This document shows positions 18,574-28,493 of a stretch of 64,000 nucleotides of DNA, in pieces. The stretch covers positions 62,001 to 126,000 of the forward strand of contig CANMFQ010000005.1 of the NCBI GenBank assembly GCA_947497145.1, given 5' to 3'. The stretch comes from an uncultured Flavobacteriaceae bacterium (lineage in GTDB: Bacteria; Bacteroidota; Bacteroidia; Flavobacteriales; Flavobacteriaceae). Position 1 is the first letter of the stretch; the number at the start of each line of letters is the position of its first letter. The notes below the pieces were generated by a model that was not told where the DNA came from, made no database searches, and saw nothing but the letters and a program-made list of their open reading frames with translations. A program made the position numbers and the translations under genes.

Positions 18574-21500
18574 TTAAAAGTCAATTTTAGCTCCTAAAGA
18601 TATCGTTCTAGAACTTGGATATTGACCTCTTGAAAACCCGAAATAGGGATTATCCCCATCTCTACCAAATTGACTCGTTTCAGGATCTTTTAGTCTAAAA
18701 TTAGAGAGAACAAATAGGTTAGACCCCACCGCGTATAAATTGATTCCTTTAACCTTTAAACCCATTTTATCAACAGGCACATTATACCCTAAACGGAAAC
18801 TTTTTAAACGGATATGCGAGCCATCCTCTATCATTACTGAATTATTATAAATTTCAGACAATGCCGCAACAGAACCTGCTCTTGGGATATCAGAATTAGG
18901 ATTATCAGGTGTCCAGCGATTCAGGGTTTCCTTATATTTTGTAGTCTCTGGTCTCCCAAAATAAGCAGTTTGCGTGAGACTGTTAAAAACTTCGTTTCCT
19001 GAAGTTCCTTGAAAGAAAAAGTCGAGATCAATGTTTTTATAGGAAAACGTATTACCTATGCCAAAGTAAAAATCGGGTTGTGAGCTTCCTAATACCACAA
19101 AATCTTCTTCTGTAATTTCACCATCACCGTTGGTGTCATCAAATCGAGGGCCACCAACATCATGATTACCTCCTAAGCCAGCAGCGTCAATCTCTTCTTG
19201 TGATTTCCATGTACCAAGATAACGCACTCCCGTAAATACAGGAACACTTTCTCCAACAATCAAACGCCCTCCTGTTCCCCCTTGTTGAGCAGGTGTAACT
19301 AAATTTATAAAATCTACCCCTCCAAGATCTACAACCTTATTTCTATTACTTGACACTGACAATGAAGTAGACCATCGAAAATTATCATTATTGACGTTGA
19401 TACTATTTGCGAGAAACTCTACACCTTTATTTTCAACTATTCCAATATTCTGAAGCTTACTATCGAAGCCTGTTTGCTTTGGCAATCGAGCGTTTAGCAA
19501 AAGATCAGAAGTTTCTTTCTTATAATAGTCAACCTCAATGGAAAGACGGTCATTGAAAAAACCCATTTCAAAACCAACATCTAATTGCTCTGTTGTTTCC
19601 CAAGTCAACTCAGGAGTCTCTGGCCTACCCAGGCGAACACCTGAATTTTCGACCCCATTGAAAGTTGTATTGGCTGGGTCTAAAACGGCCAAGGTACGAA
19701 AAGATGGAATTGCCTGGCTACCAGATAAACCGTAACTGGCTCTGAACTTCAAATTACTAAACAAGTTTAAATTTTTAATAAATTCCTCTTCAGATAGCTT
19801 CCATGCAAATGCTCCTGATGGAAAAAAAGCATACTTATTGCCTGGTGAAAAACGTGAAGAACCATCTACCCTACCCACTAACGTAAATAAATATTTATCG
19901 TCTAAAGAATAGTTAATTCTACCAAGCCAAGAGGCAAGTTGAAACGAATCATAATTAGAGCTTACTAAATTACGAGAAGGGTCAGCGCCAAAACTAAGAT
20001 TATTAAAACCTGTTACATCGTTTGACAATCCAAATGATTGTGACATACTTGTTTCAAATTCAGTTTTTTGAACCGTAAAACCTCCTAAGACGGTCAAATA
20101 GTCATCTGCACCAATATCGGTATTATAGGTTATCGTATTTTCGTTTATATAACTCACCCTAAGAGAGTTATCTATTCGAGCATTTCCTCCATTTTCAACA
20201 ATTAAATTATTAGGTAAAGCCCCTGGATTAAACCTATTTCTTTTAAAATCATTGATTTCAGGACTAAAAGTCGATTTAAATAGTAAATTCTCTGATGGCC
20301 TGAACTCTAAATAAATATTTCCTAACAAATTGGTCACTAAATTGTGGTCTTGTTTTAAATTAATATCAGCCTCATAATTAGCTGAGACCCCATCTGTAAT
20401 TGGATCTACTGCAGTATAATTACCTTCATCATCAAAAACAGCCCTATTAGGTGTAGAAAATAGATATAAAAAATCGACATTGAACTTAGTATTCTCTTGT
20501 TTCAATTTTGATATATTAACTCTAAAACCAGCCTTAAATTTATCTGACAATTTAATATCCATATTTGACCTAAATACATATTTTTTTATTCCCGACGCTC
20601 TGATCAAACCCTCTTGGTTAAAATAATTTCCAGAGAGATAATAATTTATGTTTCTATTTTCAGAAACTCCAGATACTGATACATCAACATTTGTGACGGG
20701 GGCTGCTTGAGTCACTTGATCTATCCAATTAACATCAGCAACTTCACTAATATTTGGAAAAGGCAATGCCGAATTTCTAAACTCGGCATCTTCGTTTGCA
20801 TAGGCAGCATGCTCTGCACCGTTTAAAAAATCAACTTGCGTCACCAATGATTGTAAACCACTATATGCGTTTAAAGATACATTAGTAGTCCCTCCTGGAG
20901 CACCCGCACCATTTTTTGTTGTAACCAAAATTACCCCATTCGCTCCACGGGTACCATAAATAGAAACCGCTACAGCATCTTTTAAAATATCTATCGATTT
21001 AATATCATTTGTGTTCAGATTACTTAAATTATAATCAGTTCCCACAATAATCCCATCAATAACCCAAAGAGGTTCATTGTTACCTTGTATAGAATTACCT
21101 CCTCGAATTCGTATAGTAGTCGCAGCTCCAGGCTCTCCACTAATTTGAGAAACTTGCACCCCAGATGCTCTACCTTGAAGCGTTTGATCTACTCTAGCAG
21201 CAGGTAAGTTTGCTAAATCACCACCTCCTACGTTACTCACCGAACCTGTTAGGTCTTTTTTGCGAATCTCACCATAACCAATAAGAACAACTTCGTCAAG
21301 TCCTGCCGCATCTTCTTCTAAGACTATTGAAAATTCAGTCTTACCATCAACCATAATTTCCTTTGTAGCAAAACCCAAATAAGAAACAACCAATACAGCA
21401 TCTTTATCCTTTAGAATAATTGAAAACTTGCCATCAAAATCTGTTTGAGTTCCATTTGTTGTTCCTTTTTCAAGAATATTAGCTCCAGGTAACGGTTGTC

Positions 21501-21954
21501 CATCTTTATCACTTATTAATCCTTGTACAGTAAGTTGTAATTTTAATGGCTTATCGGGTATAGTCGCTGATTGTTTTGAACTTTTTTTAGATAAAACTTG
21601 CCTTTTAGTAAGTATAATCTGTTTTTCAACAATCTCATAATTAATATTAGTACCATCAAACAAAAGATCTAACACCTTAAAAATATCTTTTTTAGCAACT
21701 TTCAAACTCACCACTCGATCTAGATCAAGAGCTGAATTTTCGTAAAAAAACTTAAAGTCTGTTTCTTGTTCAATGTTATTTAATAATACCGACTCAACGG
21801 TGCTATTTTCTACATTAAAAGAAATTTTGGTTTTCTGAGCATAGGTGTTTGCATTAATTTGAAACAAACACAATAGAAGTAATATGGTGGTTAGTTTCAT
21901 TTTCAAATCAAATTTGAGCACACCAAAAATGTAATGCTTTCCTGCATTTTTCAT
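18574..21954 (-). CDS. SusC/RagA-family TonB-dependent transporter with STN signalling domain
   Basis: A 1126-residue outer-membrane transporter. The start at 21954 is kept because the segment ending FDLKMK before the signal peptide is characteristic of STN-containing SusC proteins. In order: signal peptide (about 19-40, ending near NTYAQ), STN domain (about 45-120), carboxypeptidase-regulatory-like beta-sandwich (about 145-220), plug (about 225-345, with DEVVLIGYG and ILKDAVAVSIYGTRGANGV), then the barrel to the terminal aromatic SLGAKIDF. The STN domain lets the transporter signal to a FecR anti-sigma factor, which is the next gene upstream (119 bp), so glycan uptake is probably coupled to its own induction. 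It pairs with the SusD lipoprotein. Confidence 0.95.
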   Translation of the reverse strand: MKNAGKHYIFGVLKFDLKMKLTTILLLLCLFQINANTYAQKTKISFNVENSTVESVLLNNIEQETDFKFFYENSALDLDRVVSLKVAKKDIFKVLDLLFDGTNINYEIVEKQIILTKRQVLSKKSSKQSATIPDKPLKLQLTVQGLISDKDGQPLPGANILEKGTTNGTQTDFDGKFSIILKDKDAVLVVSYLGFATKEIMVDGKTEFSIVLEEDAAGLDEVVLIGYGEIRKKDLTGSVSNVGGGDLANLPAARVDQTLQGRASGVQVSQISGEPGAATTIRIRGGNSIQGNNEPLWVIDGIIVGTDYNLSNLNTNDIKSIDILKDAVAVSIYGTRGANGVILVTTKNGAGAPGGTTNVSLNAYSGLQSLVTQVDFLNGAEHAAYANEDAEFRNSALPFPNISEVADVNWIDQVTQAAPVTNVDVSVSGVSENRNINYYLSGNYFNQEGLIRASGIKKYVFRSNMDIKLSDKFKAGFRVNISKLKQENTKFNVDFLYLFSTPNRAVFDDEGNYTAVDPITDGVSANYEADINLKQDHNLVTNLLGNIYLEFRPSENLLFKSTFSPEINDFKRNRFNPGALPNNLIVENGGNARIDNSLRVSYINENTITYNTDIGADDYLTVLGGFTVQKTEFETSMSQSFGLSNDVTGFNNLSFGADPSRNLVSSNYDSFQLASWLGRINYSLDDKYLFTLVGRVDGSSRFSPGNKYAFFPSGAFAWKLSEEEFIKNLNLFSNLKFRASYGLSGSQAIPSFRTLAVLDPANTTFNGVENSGVRLGRPETPELTWETTEQLDVGFEMGFFNDRLSIEVDYYKKETSDLLLNARLPKQTGFDSKLQNIGIVENKGVEFLANSINVNNDNFRWSTSLSVSSNRNKVVDLGGVDFINLVTPAQQGGTGGRLIVGESVPVFTGVRYLGTWKSQEEIDAAGLGGNHDVGGPRFDDTNGDGEITEEDFVVLGSSQPDFYFGIGNTFSYKNIDLDFFFQGTSGNEVFNSLTQTAYFGRPETTKYKETLNRWTPDNPNSDIPRAGSVAALSEIYNNSVMIEDGSHIRLKSFRLGYNVPVDKMGLKVKGINLYAVGSNLFVLSNFRLKDPETSQFGRDGDNPYFGFSRGQYPSSRTISLGAKIDF

Positions 21955-22002
21955 ATTTTTATCGTGATTTAAAGGTTATTTGGCTATTTAAATTGTTTTA
22001 AT

Positions 22003-22035
22003 AAATCGAGAAGTGCTGGAACCATTTCTCGATTT
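22003..22035 (-). terminator. Hairpin between fecR and susC
   Basis: AAATCGAGAA (22003-22012) pairs with TTCTCGATTT (22026-22035) around a 13-base loop. On the minus strand it begins 39 bp past the FecR stop and is followed by ATTAAAACAATTT, consistent with an intrinsic terminator that separates constitutive fecR transcription from sigma-dependent susC transcription. Confidence 0.6.
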
Positions 22036-22073
22036 TGTTATATAATTTGCATTTATCTCATATCTATTTAGTT

Positions 22074-23228
22074 TTAAGGATTAATTATTATGTTTTTGCC
22101 TTTTACGACATAATTGAAATTATTAGTCTTTTGAAAAGTAATTAGAACCTGCTCAATTGTCTCTATATCAAATCGTCCTGTAAATCTTTTCTCATCAAGA
22201 GCTTGATAATTATTTACTATGATTTTGTCATAATGTCTTTGTAATTTTTTTTTGATTACTTTAAATTTTTCGTTCTTAAAAAATAAAGCCCCATTAAGCC
22301 AAGCAATATGAGCATTGACATCAACTTCGCTGATAAGAATTGAATCACCTATTCTTTTAGAAGCAATTTCCTTTGGTTTTAAAATTTTATGCAACTTTTC
22401 ATCAAAACGATCTCCTTTATCATAAACACCAACACTTCCTTCTACAAGCACCACTTTATCATAATCATCATCTGGATACGATGTTACATTAAACTCCGTT
22501 CCAAAAACTTCTGTACTAAAATTATTCGCTCTAACAATAAAAGGGATCTCTTTACTTTTGCTTACTTTAAAATAAGCTTCACCCTCTAAAAAAACCTCTC
22601 TTGCCTGTCCTTTTACAAATTTCGAAGGATATCTCAAGCTTGAACCCGAATTCAAATATACATGCGTATGGTCAGCTAGAAAAAGCTGAAACGTTTCACC
22701 ATATGGCACTTTAAGAATATTATAAGTAACTTTTGCACCTCCATTATTGGCATCTAAATAATTTAAGGCATTTCCTGTTTGTTTGGCTAAAACTTCTCCA
22801 TTTTCACCTACTAAATCCTTCGTAACAGTACTACTGAGAACTTGACTTCCTACACCCTCTACTTCGAGAGTAATACTATTTACAGGGAATTCCGTTTTAG
22901 GTGATTGATTAAAAAAATAAGCAAAGTAACTCGCAGCTAAAACACCAACAAAAACGGCGGCATACTTTAACCATACAAACTGATTCTTTTTCGGTTGAAC
23001 AAAAGATTGTTCCTCAAAAATTCGGGATTCCAATAATTCCAAAGCTCTTGGCGTGTCAAACGCATTATCTCTATAATATTTACTTACAATATTCTTAAAC
23101 AAGCGCTCATTTTCCTTTGAAGAAACCCATCTCTTTAGAAATGTTAATTCATCTTTCGAAATAGAATTTCTTAAGTAATTTTTTATTAAATCTTCTATCT
23201 TTTTTTCCACAATCTCCTCGCTTATCAA
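22074..23228 (-). CDS. FecR-family anti-sigma factor
   Basis: A 384-residue inner-membrane protein. The N-terminal ~75 residues are cytoplasmic and would hold the ECF sigma factor; one membrane span is at about 83-105 (WLKYAAVFVGVLAASYFAYFF); the periplasmic part carries the FecR domain (VPYGETFQLFLADHTHVYLNSG ... EVFLEGEAYFKV ... VFGTEFNV ... LVEGSVGVY) and a C-terminal DUF4974 region (VIKKKLQRHYDKIIVN ... RFTGRFD). The likely start is TTG at 23228, since no ATG follows the upstream in-frame stop; a GTG at 23210 is an alternative. It lies between the STN-type SusC and a divergent ECF sigma gene, completing a trans-envelope switch. Confidence 0.93.
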   Translation of the reverse strand: MISEEIVEKKIEDLIKNYLRNSISKDELTFLKRWVSSKENERLFKNIVSKYYRDNAFDTPRALELLESRIFEEQSFVQPKKNQFVWLKYAAVFVGVLAASYFAYFFNQSPKTEFPVNSITLEVEGVGSQVLSSTVTKDLVGENGEVLAKQTGNALNYLDANNGGAKVTYNILKVPYGETFQLFLADHTHVYLNSGSSLRYPSKFVKGQAREVFLEGEAYFKVSKSKEIPFIVRANNFSTEVFGTEFNVTSYPDDDYDKVVLVEGSVGVYDKGDRFDEKLHKILKPKEIASKRIGDSILISEVDVNAHIAWLNGALFFKNEKFKVIKKKLQRHYDKIIVNNYQALDEKRFTGRFDIETIEQVLITFQKTNNFNYVVKGKNIIINP

Positions 23229-23292
23229 TTCTATGACAACTAAAAACTAAAATACCATGCATTTCTTTTAGTTTTTTTTTATAATTTACCCT

Positions 23293-23883
23293 ATGCAAAG
23301 GAAATTAGAGCATCTTATTTACGATGAAGACATTGTTTGCCAAAAACTTAAAGAAGGAAGTAAAGAAACTTACCGCCAAGTCTTTAATACATACTACAAA
23401 GTCCTTTGCTTGTATGCGACAAGCCTTACCAGCAACAAATCAAGTGCTGAAGATATAGTCCAAAATGTTTTTTTAAACCTATGGATTAAAAGAAATACGC
23501 TAAACATAAATTCTTCACTAAAAAGCTACTTATACAAGGCTACTTACAATATTTTCATAAATGAATTTAGAAAAAAACAAAGAGAAGAAACCATTGTAGA
23601 CAAAATTCACTATCAAGTTTTACAAAACGCAATAGAAGAAGAAGAGTCTTATTTAAAAGAAAGGATAGAATGGATTAACAAAGAAATCGAAATTTTGCCT
23701 CCTAAATCTAAAAAAATATTTAAAATGAATAAAAAGAGGGGACTTACCTATAGAGAAATTGCTAAAATGCTAGGTATTTCTGAAAACACGGTAGAAAGTC
23801 ACATTAGCAGAGCCTTAAAACGGATTCGAAATAGAGCACCCAAACCTCTTTATTTATTTTTTACGTGGGTATCAAAAAAATAA
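23293..23883 (+). CDS. ECF RNA polymerase sigma factor (sigma-70 family)
   Basis: A 196-residue ECF sigma factor with region 2 (YRQVFNTYYKVLCLYATSL then SAEDIVQNVFLNLW) and region 4 (LPPKSKKIFKMNKKRGLTY then IAKMLGISENTVESHISRA). No region 3 or C-terminal extension is present, as in other Bacteroidota PUL sigma factors. It is transcribed divergently from FecR (64 bp between starts), the usual arrangement for a sigma/anti-sigma pair, and is expected to drive the SusC-SusD genes when FecR releases it. Confidence 0.93.
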   Translation: MQRKLEHLIYDEDIVCQKLKEGSKETYRQVFNTYYKVLCLYATSLTSNKSSAEDIVQNVFLNLWIKRNTLNINSSLKSYLYKATYNIFINEFRKKQREETIVDKIHYQVLQNAIEEEESYLKERIEWINKEIEILPPKSKKIFKMNKKRGLTYREIAKMLGISENTVESHISRALKRIRNRAPKPLYLFFTWVSKK

Positions 23884-24061
23884 CAACTTCTATATCATTA
23901 TTAAAAATATGTCAAATTCAATTAGCCAAAATTTGGCAACTCAGTTTTTAAACAGACATTAAATTGACCATTTAAAACCCTTAAAACAACAATCACTTCA
24001 CACCTCCGTTTAATAGGGCTAAAATAAACACCTGAGACTATCCGCATCCAATATCAAAACA

Positions 24062-24439
24062 ATGCAAAAAAGAAACCGTTTTTTATATCTTATACTTGTA
24101 TTTGCTACTATTGGCTTAGGGTTGCTGTCAAGAACCAGTTTTACCCCACAATTCATCTACCCCTATATTGGCGACGCCTTATATGCATTAATGGTATTTT
24201 TTGGCATTGCATTTATTTTTCCCAAGTTTGATGCTGCTAAAATACTCTTCATAAGTATTGGCATTTGTTTTTTAATTGAAATACTGCAACTTTCAACAAT
24301 GCATACTTTAGTTGCTATTCGTGAAACTAGGATAGGTGCCCTAATTCTAGGGCAAGGGTTTTTATGGAGTGATTTGGTCTGCTATGTGGTAGGTGCTTTT
24401 TTCGGATATATTTTTGAACGGCTTCTTAAGCGCTCTTAA
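24062..24439 (+). CDS. DUF2809 / VanZ-like small membrane protein
   Basis: A 125-residue hydrophobic protein with four probable membrane spans (about 7-25, 35-53, 61-78 and 98-117). The pattern GLLSRT ... PYIGDALYALMVFFG ... LIEILQL ... LGQGFLWSDLVCYVVGAFFGY matches DUF2809, a short integral membrane family of unknown function. It stands alone: 178 bp of largely featureless DNA follow the sigma gene (only a short GCCAAA-A-TTTGGC palindrome at 23925-23937) and 148 bp precede aquaporin. Confidence 0.75.
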   Translation: MQKRNRFLYLILVFATIGLGLLSRTSFTPQFIYPYIGDALYALMVFFGIAFIFPKFDAAKILFISIGICFLIEILQLSTMHTLVAIRETRIGALILGQGFLWSDLVCYVVGAFFGYIFERLLKRS

Positions 24440-24587
24440 GCACTATTTCTCCAGCTTCCTTTACATAAAAAACCTACAGAATTAAGAAAACAATTTTAAT
24501 TTGAGTAGAAAACAGGCTAAGGTATTCTCTTTTTTAGTACATTGAAGTCCATTAATTATATAAACATTAACTAAACGATTTAAAAAA

Positions 24588-25283
24588 ATGAAAAAACTAG
24601 TAGCAGAATTTATTGGAACCCTATGGCTTGTGCTTGGCGGGTGTGGAAGCGCTGTCCTTGCAGCAGGCATTCCTGATTTAGGCATTGGCTTTGTAGGTGT
24701 TTCCCTTGCCTTTGGTCTTACGGTAGTTACTATGGCATATGCCATTGGTCATATTTCTGGCTGTCATTTAAACCCTGCCGTTTCTATTGGCCTTTGGATG
24801 GGTGGCCGTTTTGATGCCAAAGATTTACTACCTTATATTGCATCACAAGTTTTGGGTGGTATCGCTGGAGCAGGAATTTTATACCTTATTGTTAGTAATC
24901 AAGCTGGCTTTGATGGCGTTGGCGGTTTTGCTGCAAATGGTTTTGGCGAACATTCACCAGAAGGTTATAATATGATGGCAGCACTAGTCACCGAAATTGT
25001 AATGACTTTTATCTTCCTATTTGTTATTTTAGGGAGTACGCATTCAAAAGCACCAAAATATTTGGCTGGTTTAGCCATCGGTCTTTGTTTAACACTTATT
25101 CACCTTATCAGTATTCCTGTTACAAATACTTCTGTAAACCCTGCAAGAAGTACAAGTCAGGCACTTTTTGCTGATGGCGGATGGGCTATGGGACAGCTTT
25201 GGCTATTTTGGCTAGCTCCTATTGTAGGTGCCGTTTTAGCTGGTTTGGTTTATAAATACCTTTCGCCAGAAACAAACGACTAA
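24588..25283 (+). CDS. aqpZ: Aquaporin Z
   Basis: A 231-residue MIP-family channel with six spans and both NPA boxes: HLNPAVS in the first half and VNPARS in the second. The [19 protein letters not shown] stretch is that of AqpZ and supplies the His, Thr and Arg of the narrow water-selective filter, so it should pass water rather than glycerol. It lies in the inner membrane and is flanked downstream by a strong terminator, so it is monocistronic. Confidence 0.95.
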   Translation: MKKLVAEFIGTLWLVLGGCGSAVLAAGIPDLGIGFVGVSLAFGLTVVTMAYAIGHISGCHLNPAVSIGLWMGGRFDAKDLLPYIASQVLGGIAGAGILYLIVSNQAGFDGVGGFAANGFGEHSPEGYNMMAALVTEIVMTFIFLFVILGSTHSKAPKYLAGLAIGLCLTLIHLISIPVTNTSVNPARSTSQALFADGGWAMGQLWLFWLAPIVGAVLAGLVYKYLSPETND

Positions 25284-25304
25284 TACCATTCTGATAATAA
25301 CTTT

Positions 25305-25340
25305 AAAAATGCATTTCAATTGTGATTGAAATGCATTTTT
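25305..25340 (+). terminator. Rho-independent terminator after aqpZ
   Basis: AAAAATGCATTTCAAT (25305-25320) and ATTGAAATGCATTTTT (25325-25340) form a perfect 16-bp stem with a TGTG loop, beginning 21 bp after the aqpZ stop. The right arm ends in five T and is followed by GTTTT. Confidence 0.85.
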
Positions 25341-25440
25341 GTTTTCAAAACAATAAGCATTTATAATGCCCTGTACAACTACTTAAAAAGCAAAAAATTA
25401 TTCATTATATTTAACCCTATCACTCTTAAGAATTTACCTC

Positions 25441-26757
25441 ATGCCAATCGCCATCGTAGTTATAGGAATATTTATCTTATTCCTTCTTATTGCTCGATTT
25501 AAACTCAATGCCTTTATCGCCTTTATTTTAGTATCACTCTTTGTGGGTATCGGCAATAAAATGGACGTTTTAAAAGTTGTTGAATCCATTCAAACAGGCT
25601 TAGGAAAAACCTTAGGCGGACTTATCTTAATCTTAGGTCTGGGGGCAATGTTGGGTAAACTAGTTGCCGACAGTGGCGCGGCACAACGCATCACTACAAA
25701 GTTAGTAGATAAATTCGGCAAAAAGCATATTCAATGGGCGGTAGTACTCACAGGCTTTATTGTGGGCATCCCCATGTTTTACACCGTTGGTTTTGTAATA
25801 CTTATTCCTTTAGTTTTTACTATTGCCGCAGCCACAGGATTGCCCCTAATTTATGTTGGCCTTCCTATGTTGGCATCACTTTCAGTAACTCATGGCTATT
25901 TACCTCCGCACCCTGCACCCACAGGAATTGCCGTAATGTTTAAAGCCAATATTGGCAAAACCTTACTCTATGGCATTATCGTTGCCATACCTGCTATTAT
26001 CATTGCTGGCCCCCTATTTTCAAGAACAATTAAAAATATTAAAGCCACTCCTTTAAAAGAATTTCTAAATCCGAAAGTGTTGACTGATGAAGAAATGCCC
26101 AATACGTTCATCAGTATTTTCACGGCATTATTGCCCGTTATATTAATTGGCTTTGCAGCTATTGTAGATGTATTAGCCCCTGACGGAAGCAAAATAAAAG
26201 AACTATGCGCTATTATTGGTAATCCTGTTCTAGCCATGCTCATTTCTGTTCTTGTAGCCATATACACACTGGGATTAGCCCGGGGCAGAGCCATGAAAGA
26301 ATTAATGGACTCGGTAGCCGCATCAGTTTCAGGTATTACCATGGTACTACTCATAATTGCTGGTGCTGGGGCGCTTAAAGAAGTACTGATTGATAGTGGG
26401 GTAAGTAAATACATTGGTGAAATGTTACAAGGATCGGCCATTTCTCCGCTAATTTTAGCTTGGTTAATTGCCACTGTAATACGCATTTGTGTAGGGTCTG
26501 CTACTGTAGCAGGATTAACGGCCGCTGGCATTGCCTTGCCTCTATTAGGCACTACAGGCACCAGTCCTGAATTGATGGTTTTAGCCATTGGCTCTGGTAG
26601 TTTAATGCTCTCTCACGTCAATGACGGAGGCTTTTGGTTGTTTAAAGAGTATTTTAACTTATCGGTAAAAGACACGCTAAAAACATGGACGGTTATGGAA
26701 ACAACAGTAGGAGTAATGGGACTTATAGGAGTACTTATTTTAGATGTTTTTGTGTAA
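25441..26757 (+). CDS. GntP-family permease (gluconate / D-serine type)
   Basis: A 438-residue inner-membrane carrier with about 12 hydrophobic segments and GntP-family signatures: GLGKTLGGLILILGLGAMLGKLVADSGAA near residue 55, SVTHGYLPPHPAPTG near 150 and SGSLMLSHVNDGGFWLFKEYF near 380. Family members import gluconate, other sugar acids or D-serine (DsdX). Because the next genes act on D-amino acids and peptides, a D-serine/D-amino-acid substrate is my preferred inference over gluconate. The following gene starts 143 bp downstream, so the permease may have its own transcript. Confidence 0.88.
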   Translation: MPIAIVVIGIFILFLLIARFKLNAFIAFILVSLFVGIGNKMDVLKVVESIQTGLGKTLGGLILILGLGAMLGKLVADSGAAQRITTKLVDKFGKKHIQWAVVLTGFIVGIPMFYTVGFVILIPLVFTIAAATGLPLIYVGLPMLASLSVTHGYLPPHPAPTGIAVMFKANIGKTLLYGIIVAIPAIIIAGPLFSRTIKNIKATPLKEFLNPKVLTDEEMPNTFISIFTALLPVILIGFAAIVDVLAPDGSKIKELCAIIGNPVLAMLISVLVAIYTLGLARGRAMKELMDSVAASVSGITMVLLIIAGAGALKEVLIDSGVSKYIGEMLQGSAISPLILAWLIATVIRICVGSATVAGLTAAGIALPLLGTTGTSPELMVLAIGSGSLMLSHVNDGGFWLFKEYFNLSVKDTLKTWTVMETTVGVMGLIGVLILDVFV

Positions 26758-26900
26758 TCGAGATATGCATCCAAATAAAACCATCATAGATAAAATGAAA
26801 GTAAGTTTTCATCTTGCACTACTAAAAAAACCTTCCTTTTATAATTCATTGCAGAAAACAACATCTGTATAATAACATTCATTCATAAATTTTATATATC

Positions 26901-27365
26901 ATGACAGCACCTTCAGAAAGAATACAAGAATTAAAATTAGTACTTCCACCTGCACCTCCCCCTGCCGGACTTTACAAACCTGTTTTGGTAGTTGACAATT
27001 TCTTATATGTCTCTGGTCAAGGGTGTTTACGCACCGATGGCACTTTAATCAAAGGACGTGTTGGCGACACCTTAACTTTAGAAGAAGGAAAAGCTGCAGC
27101 GCGGCAAACAGCACTTACCATGCTAGCGACAATCACCACACATTTTGGGGATGTTAACCGCATAAAACGCCTTGTAAAAACCCTTGGCATGGTCAATTGC
27201 ACTCCTGATTTTGGTGACCATCCCTTAGTAATCAATGGGTATAGTGAGCTAATGGCTGATGTCTTTGGTCCTGTTAACGGTGTGGGCGTACGTAGCGCTG
27301 TAGGTATGATGCTTCCAGGCGGTATTGCTGTAGAAATAGAAGCGATGTTTGAACTACATAAATAA
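26901..27365 (+). CDS. RidA/YjgF-family enamine/imine deaminase
   Basis: A 154-residue RidA-fold protein, longer at the N terminus than the ~128-residue housekeeping RidA. The substrate-binding arginine (Arg131 in GVGVRSAVGMMLPGG) and the following VEIEAMFEL are present, so it should hydrolyse reactive 2-aminoacrylate or related imines released by PLP enzymes. It starts a tight run of four genes (11 bp to the next), beginning with a PLP enzyme that could generate exactly such imines. Confidence 0.88.
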   Translation: MTAPSERIQELKLVLPPAPPPAGLYKPVLVVDNFLYVSGQGCLRTDGTLIKGRVGDTLTLEEGKAAARQTALTMLATITTHFGDVNRIKRLVKTLGMVNCTPDFGDHPLVINGYSELMADVFGPVNGVGVRSAVGMMLPGGIAVEIEAMFELHK

Positions 27366-27376
27366 ACCCTTCGCTT

Positions 27377-28489
27377 ATGAGCCATACAAATTGGTATGAA
27401 GTTTTAGATACATCAAACCTCATTTCGCCTTCGCTTTTAGTCTATCCCCATAGGATAGAAAAAAACATAGAACAAATGATAGCAATGGTTGACGATGTAG
27501 ACCTGTTACAACCACATATCAAAACCCATAAAACGGCTGAGATAGTTCAAATGCAACTGCGATATGGAATAAAAAAATTTAAATGTGCCACCATTGCTGA
27601 GGCAGAATTACTGGCCTTATCTGGTGCTACAGAAATTCTTTACGCAATGCCCTTGGTAGGAACGAATATAGCCCGTTTTGTAAAACTGATAAAAACATAT
27701 CCAAATGCAGCATTCTCAACACTGGTAGACAACAACACCTCCTTACGCCAAATAGCAGCAGTAGCTGCTGAAGAAAATATTATAATTTCTCTTTGGATGG
27801 ATATCAATGTAGGTATGCATAGAACGGGCATTTCTCCAAACGACAAAGCCATATCACTATTTTGCGAAATTGAAAACCTCCCAAATATCGAAGCTAAAGG
27901 CTTTCATGTGTACGATGGTCATATTCATCACACAGATTTTGACCGTCAAAAACATGCTGTAGACACAGCATTTGCATCCGTCGTAAAATTAAAAGAGCAA
28001 CTTGAGCAACAAGAAATTACCGTTAAAAATATTATTGCTGGAGGCTCACCGTCCTTTCCGGTGCATGTGCAAAGAAAAAATGTTCGGGTAGCACCGGGCA
28101 CCACCCTATTGTGGGATGCGCAATATGAAGATTTTTTTTCGTACATGCAGTTTCAAACAGCTGCAGTTTTATTAACCAGAATTATAAGTAAACCTGCACC
28201 AAATACGCTATGTTTTGATTTGGGTCATAAATCTATCGCTCCAGAAATGAATTTTCCTAGAGTTCGGTTTTTAAATCTACCTGATAGCGAACAAATTAGT
28301 CAAAGCGAAGAACACCTTGTTGTTAAGGTAAAAGATGATACTCTTTATCAAGTAGGTGACTGTTTTTATGCAATACCCAGACATATTTGCCCTACGGTTG
28401 CTAAATACGAAACCCTTAAAGTGGTAGAAAACGGAAAAGTTACAGCCGAATGGGAAGTGGCTGCCAGAAACCAACAAATAAATATTTAA
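27377..28489 (+). CDS. Zn/PLP D-threonine aldolase / D-serine dehydratase-like enzyme (DSD1 family)
   Basis: A 370-residue fold-type III PLP enzyme (alanine-racemase N-terminal barrel plus a DSD-type C-terminal domain). The N-terminal PHIKTHKT (about 46-53) contains the PLP lysine, and His336-x-Cys338 (RHICPTV) is the zinc site typical of metal-dependent D-threonine aldolases and eukaryotic-type D-serine dehydratases. The GSPSFPV stretch would bind the cofactor phosphate. It should cleave or deaminate a D-3-hydroxy amino acid. Placement between RidA and a dipeptidase fits dehydratase chemistry that yields an enamine. Confidence 0.88.
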   Translation: MSHTNWYEVLDTSNLISPSLLVYPHRIEKNIEQMIAMVDDVDLLQPHIKTHKTAEIVQMQLRYGIKKFKCATIAEAELLALSGATEILYAMPLVGTNIARFVKLIKTYPNAAFSTLVDNNTSLRQIAAVAAEENIIISLWMDINVGMHRTGISPNDKAISLFCEIENLPNIEAKGFHVYDGHIHHTDFDRQKHAVDTAFASVVKLKEQLEQQEITVKNIIAGGSPSFPVHVQRKNVRVAPGTTLLWDAQYEDFFSYMQFQTAAVLLTRIISKPAPNTLCFDLGHKSIAPEMNFPRVRFLNLPDSEQISQSEEHLVVKVKDDTLYQVGDCFYAIPRHICPTVAKYETLKVVENGKVTAEWEVAARNQQINI

Positions 28490-28493
28490 AAAT

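Noticed and set aside
23884-24061. Possible regulatory RNA or hairpin after the ECF sigma gene
   Set aside because: Only a 6-1-6 palindrome (GCCAAA-A-TTTGGC) is visible; no terminator tail or conserved RNA structure could be recognised.
25968-26588. 206-codon open frame on the minus strand
   Set aside because: It lies wholly inside the GntP permease gene in antisense; its sequence is low-complexity and matches no family, while the sense frame has clear membrane and family motifs.
26758-26900. Riboswitch or terminator between the permease and ridA
   Set aside because: The only structure is a weak 6-bp hairpin (ATGAAA ... TTTCAT); nothing resembles a known riboswitch.
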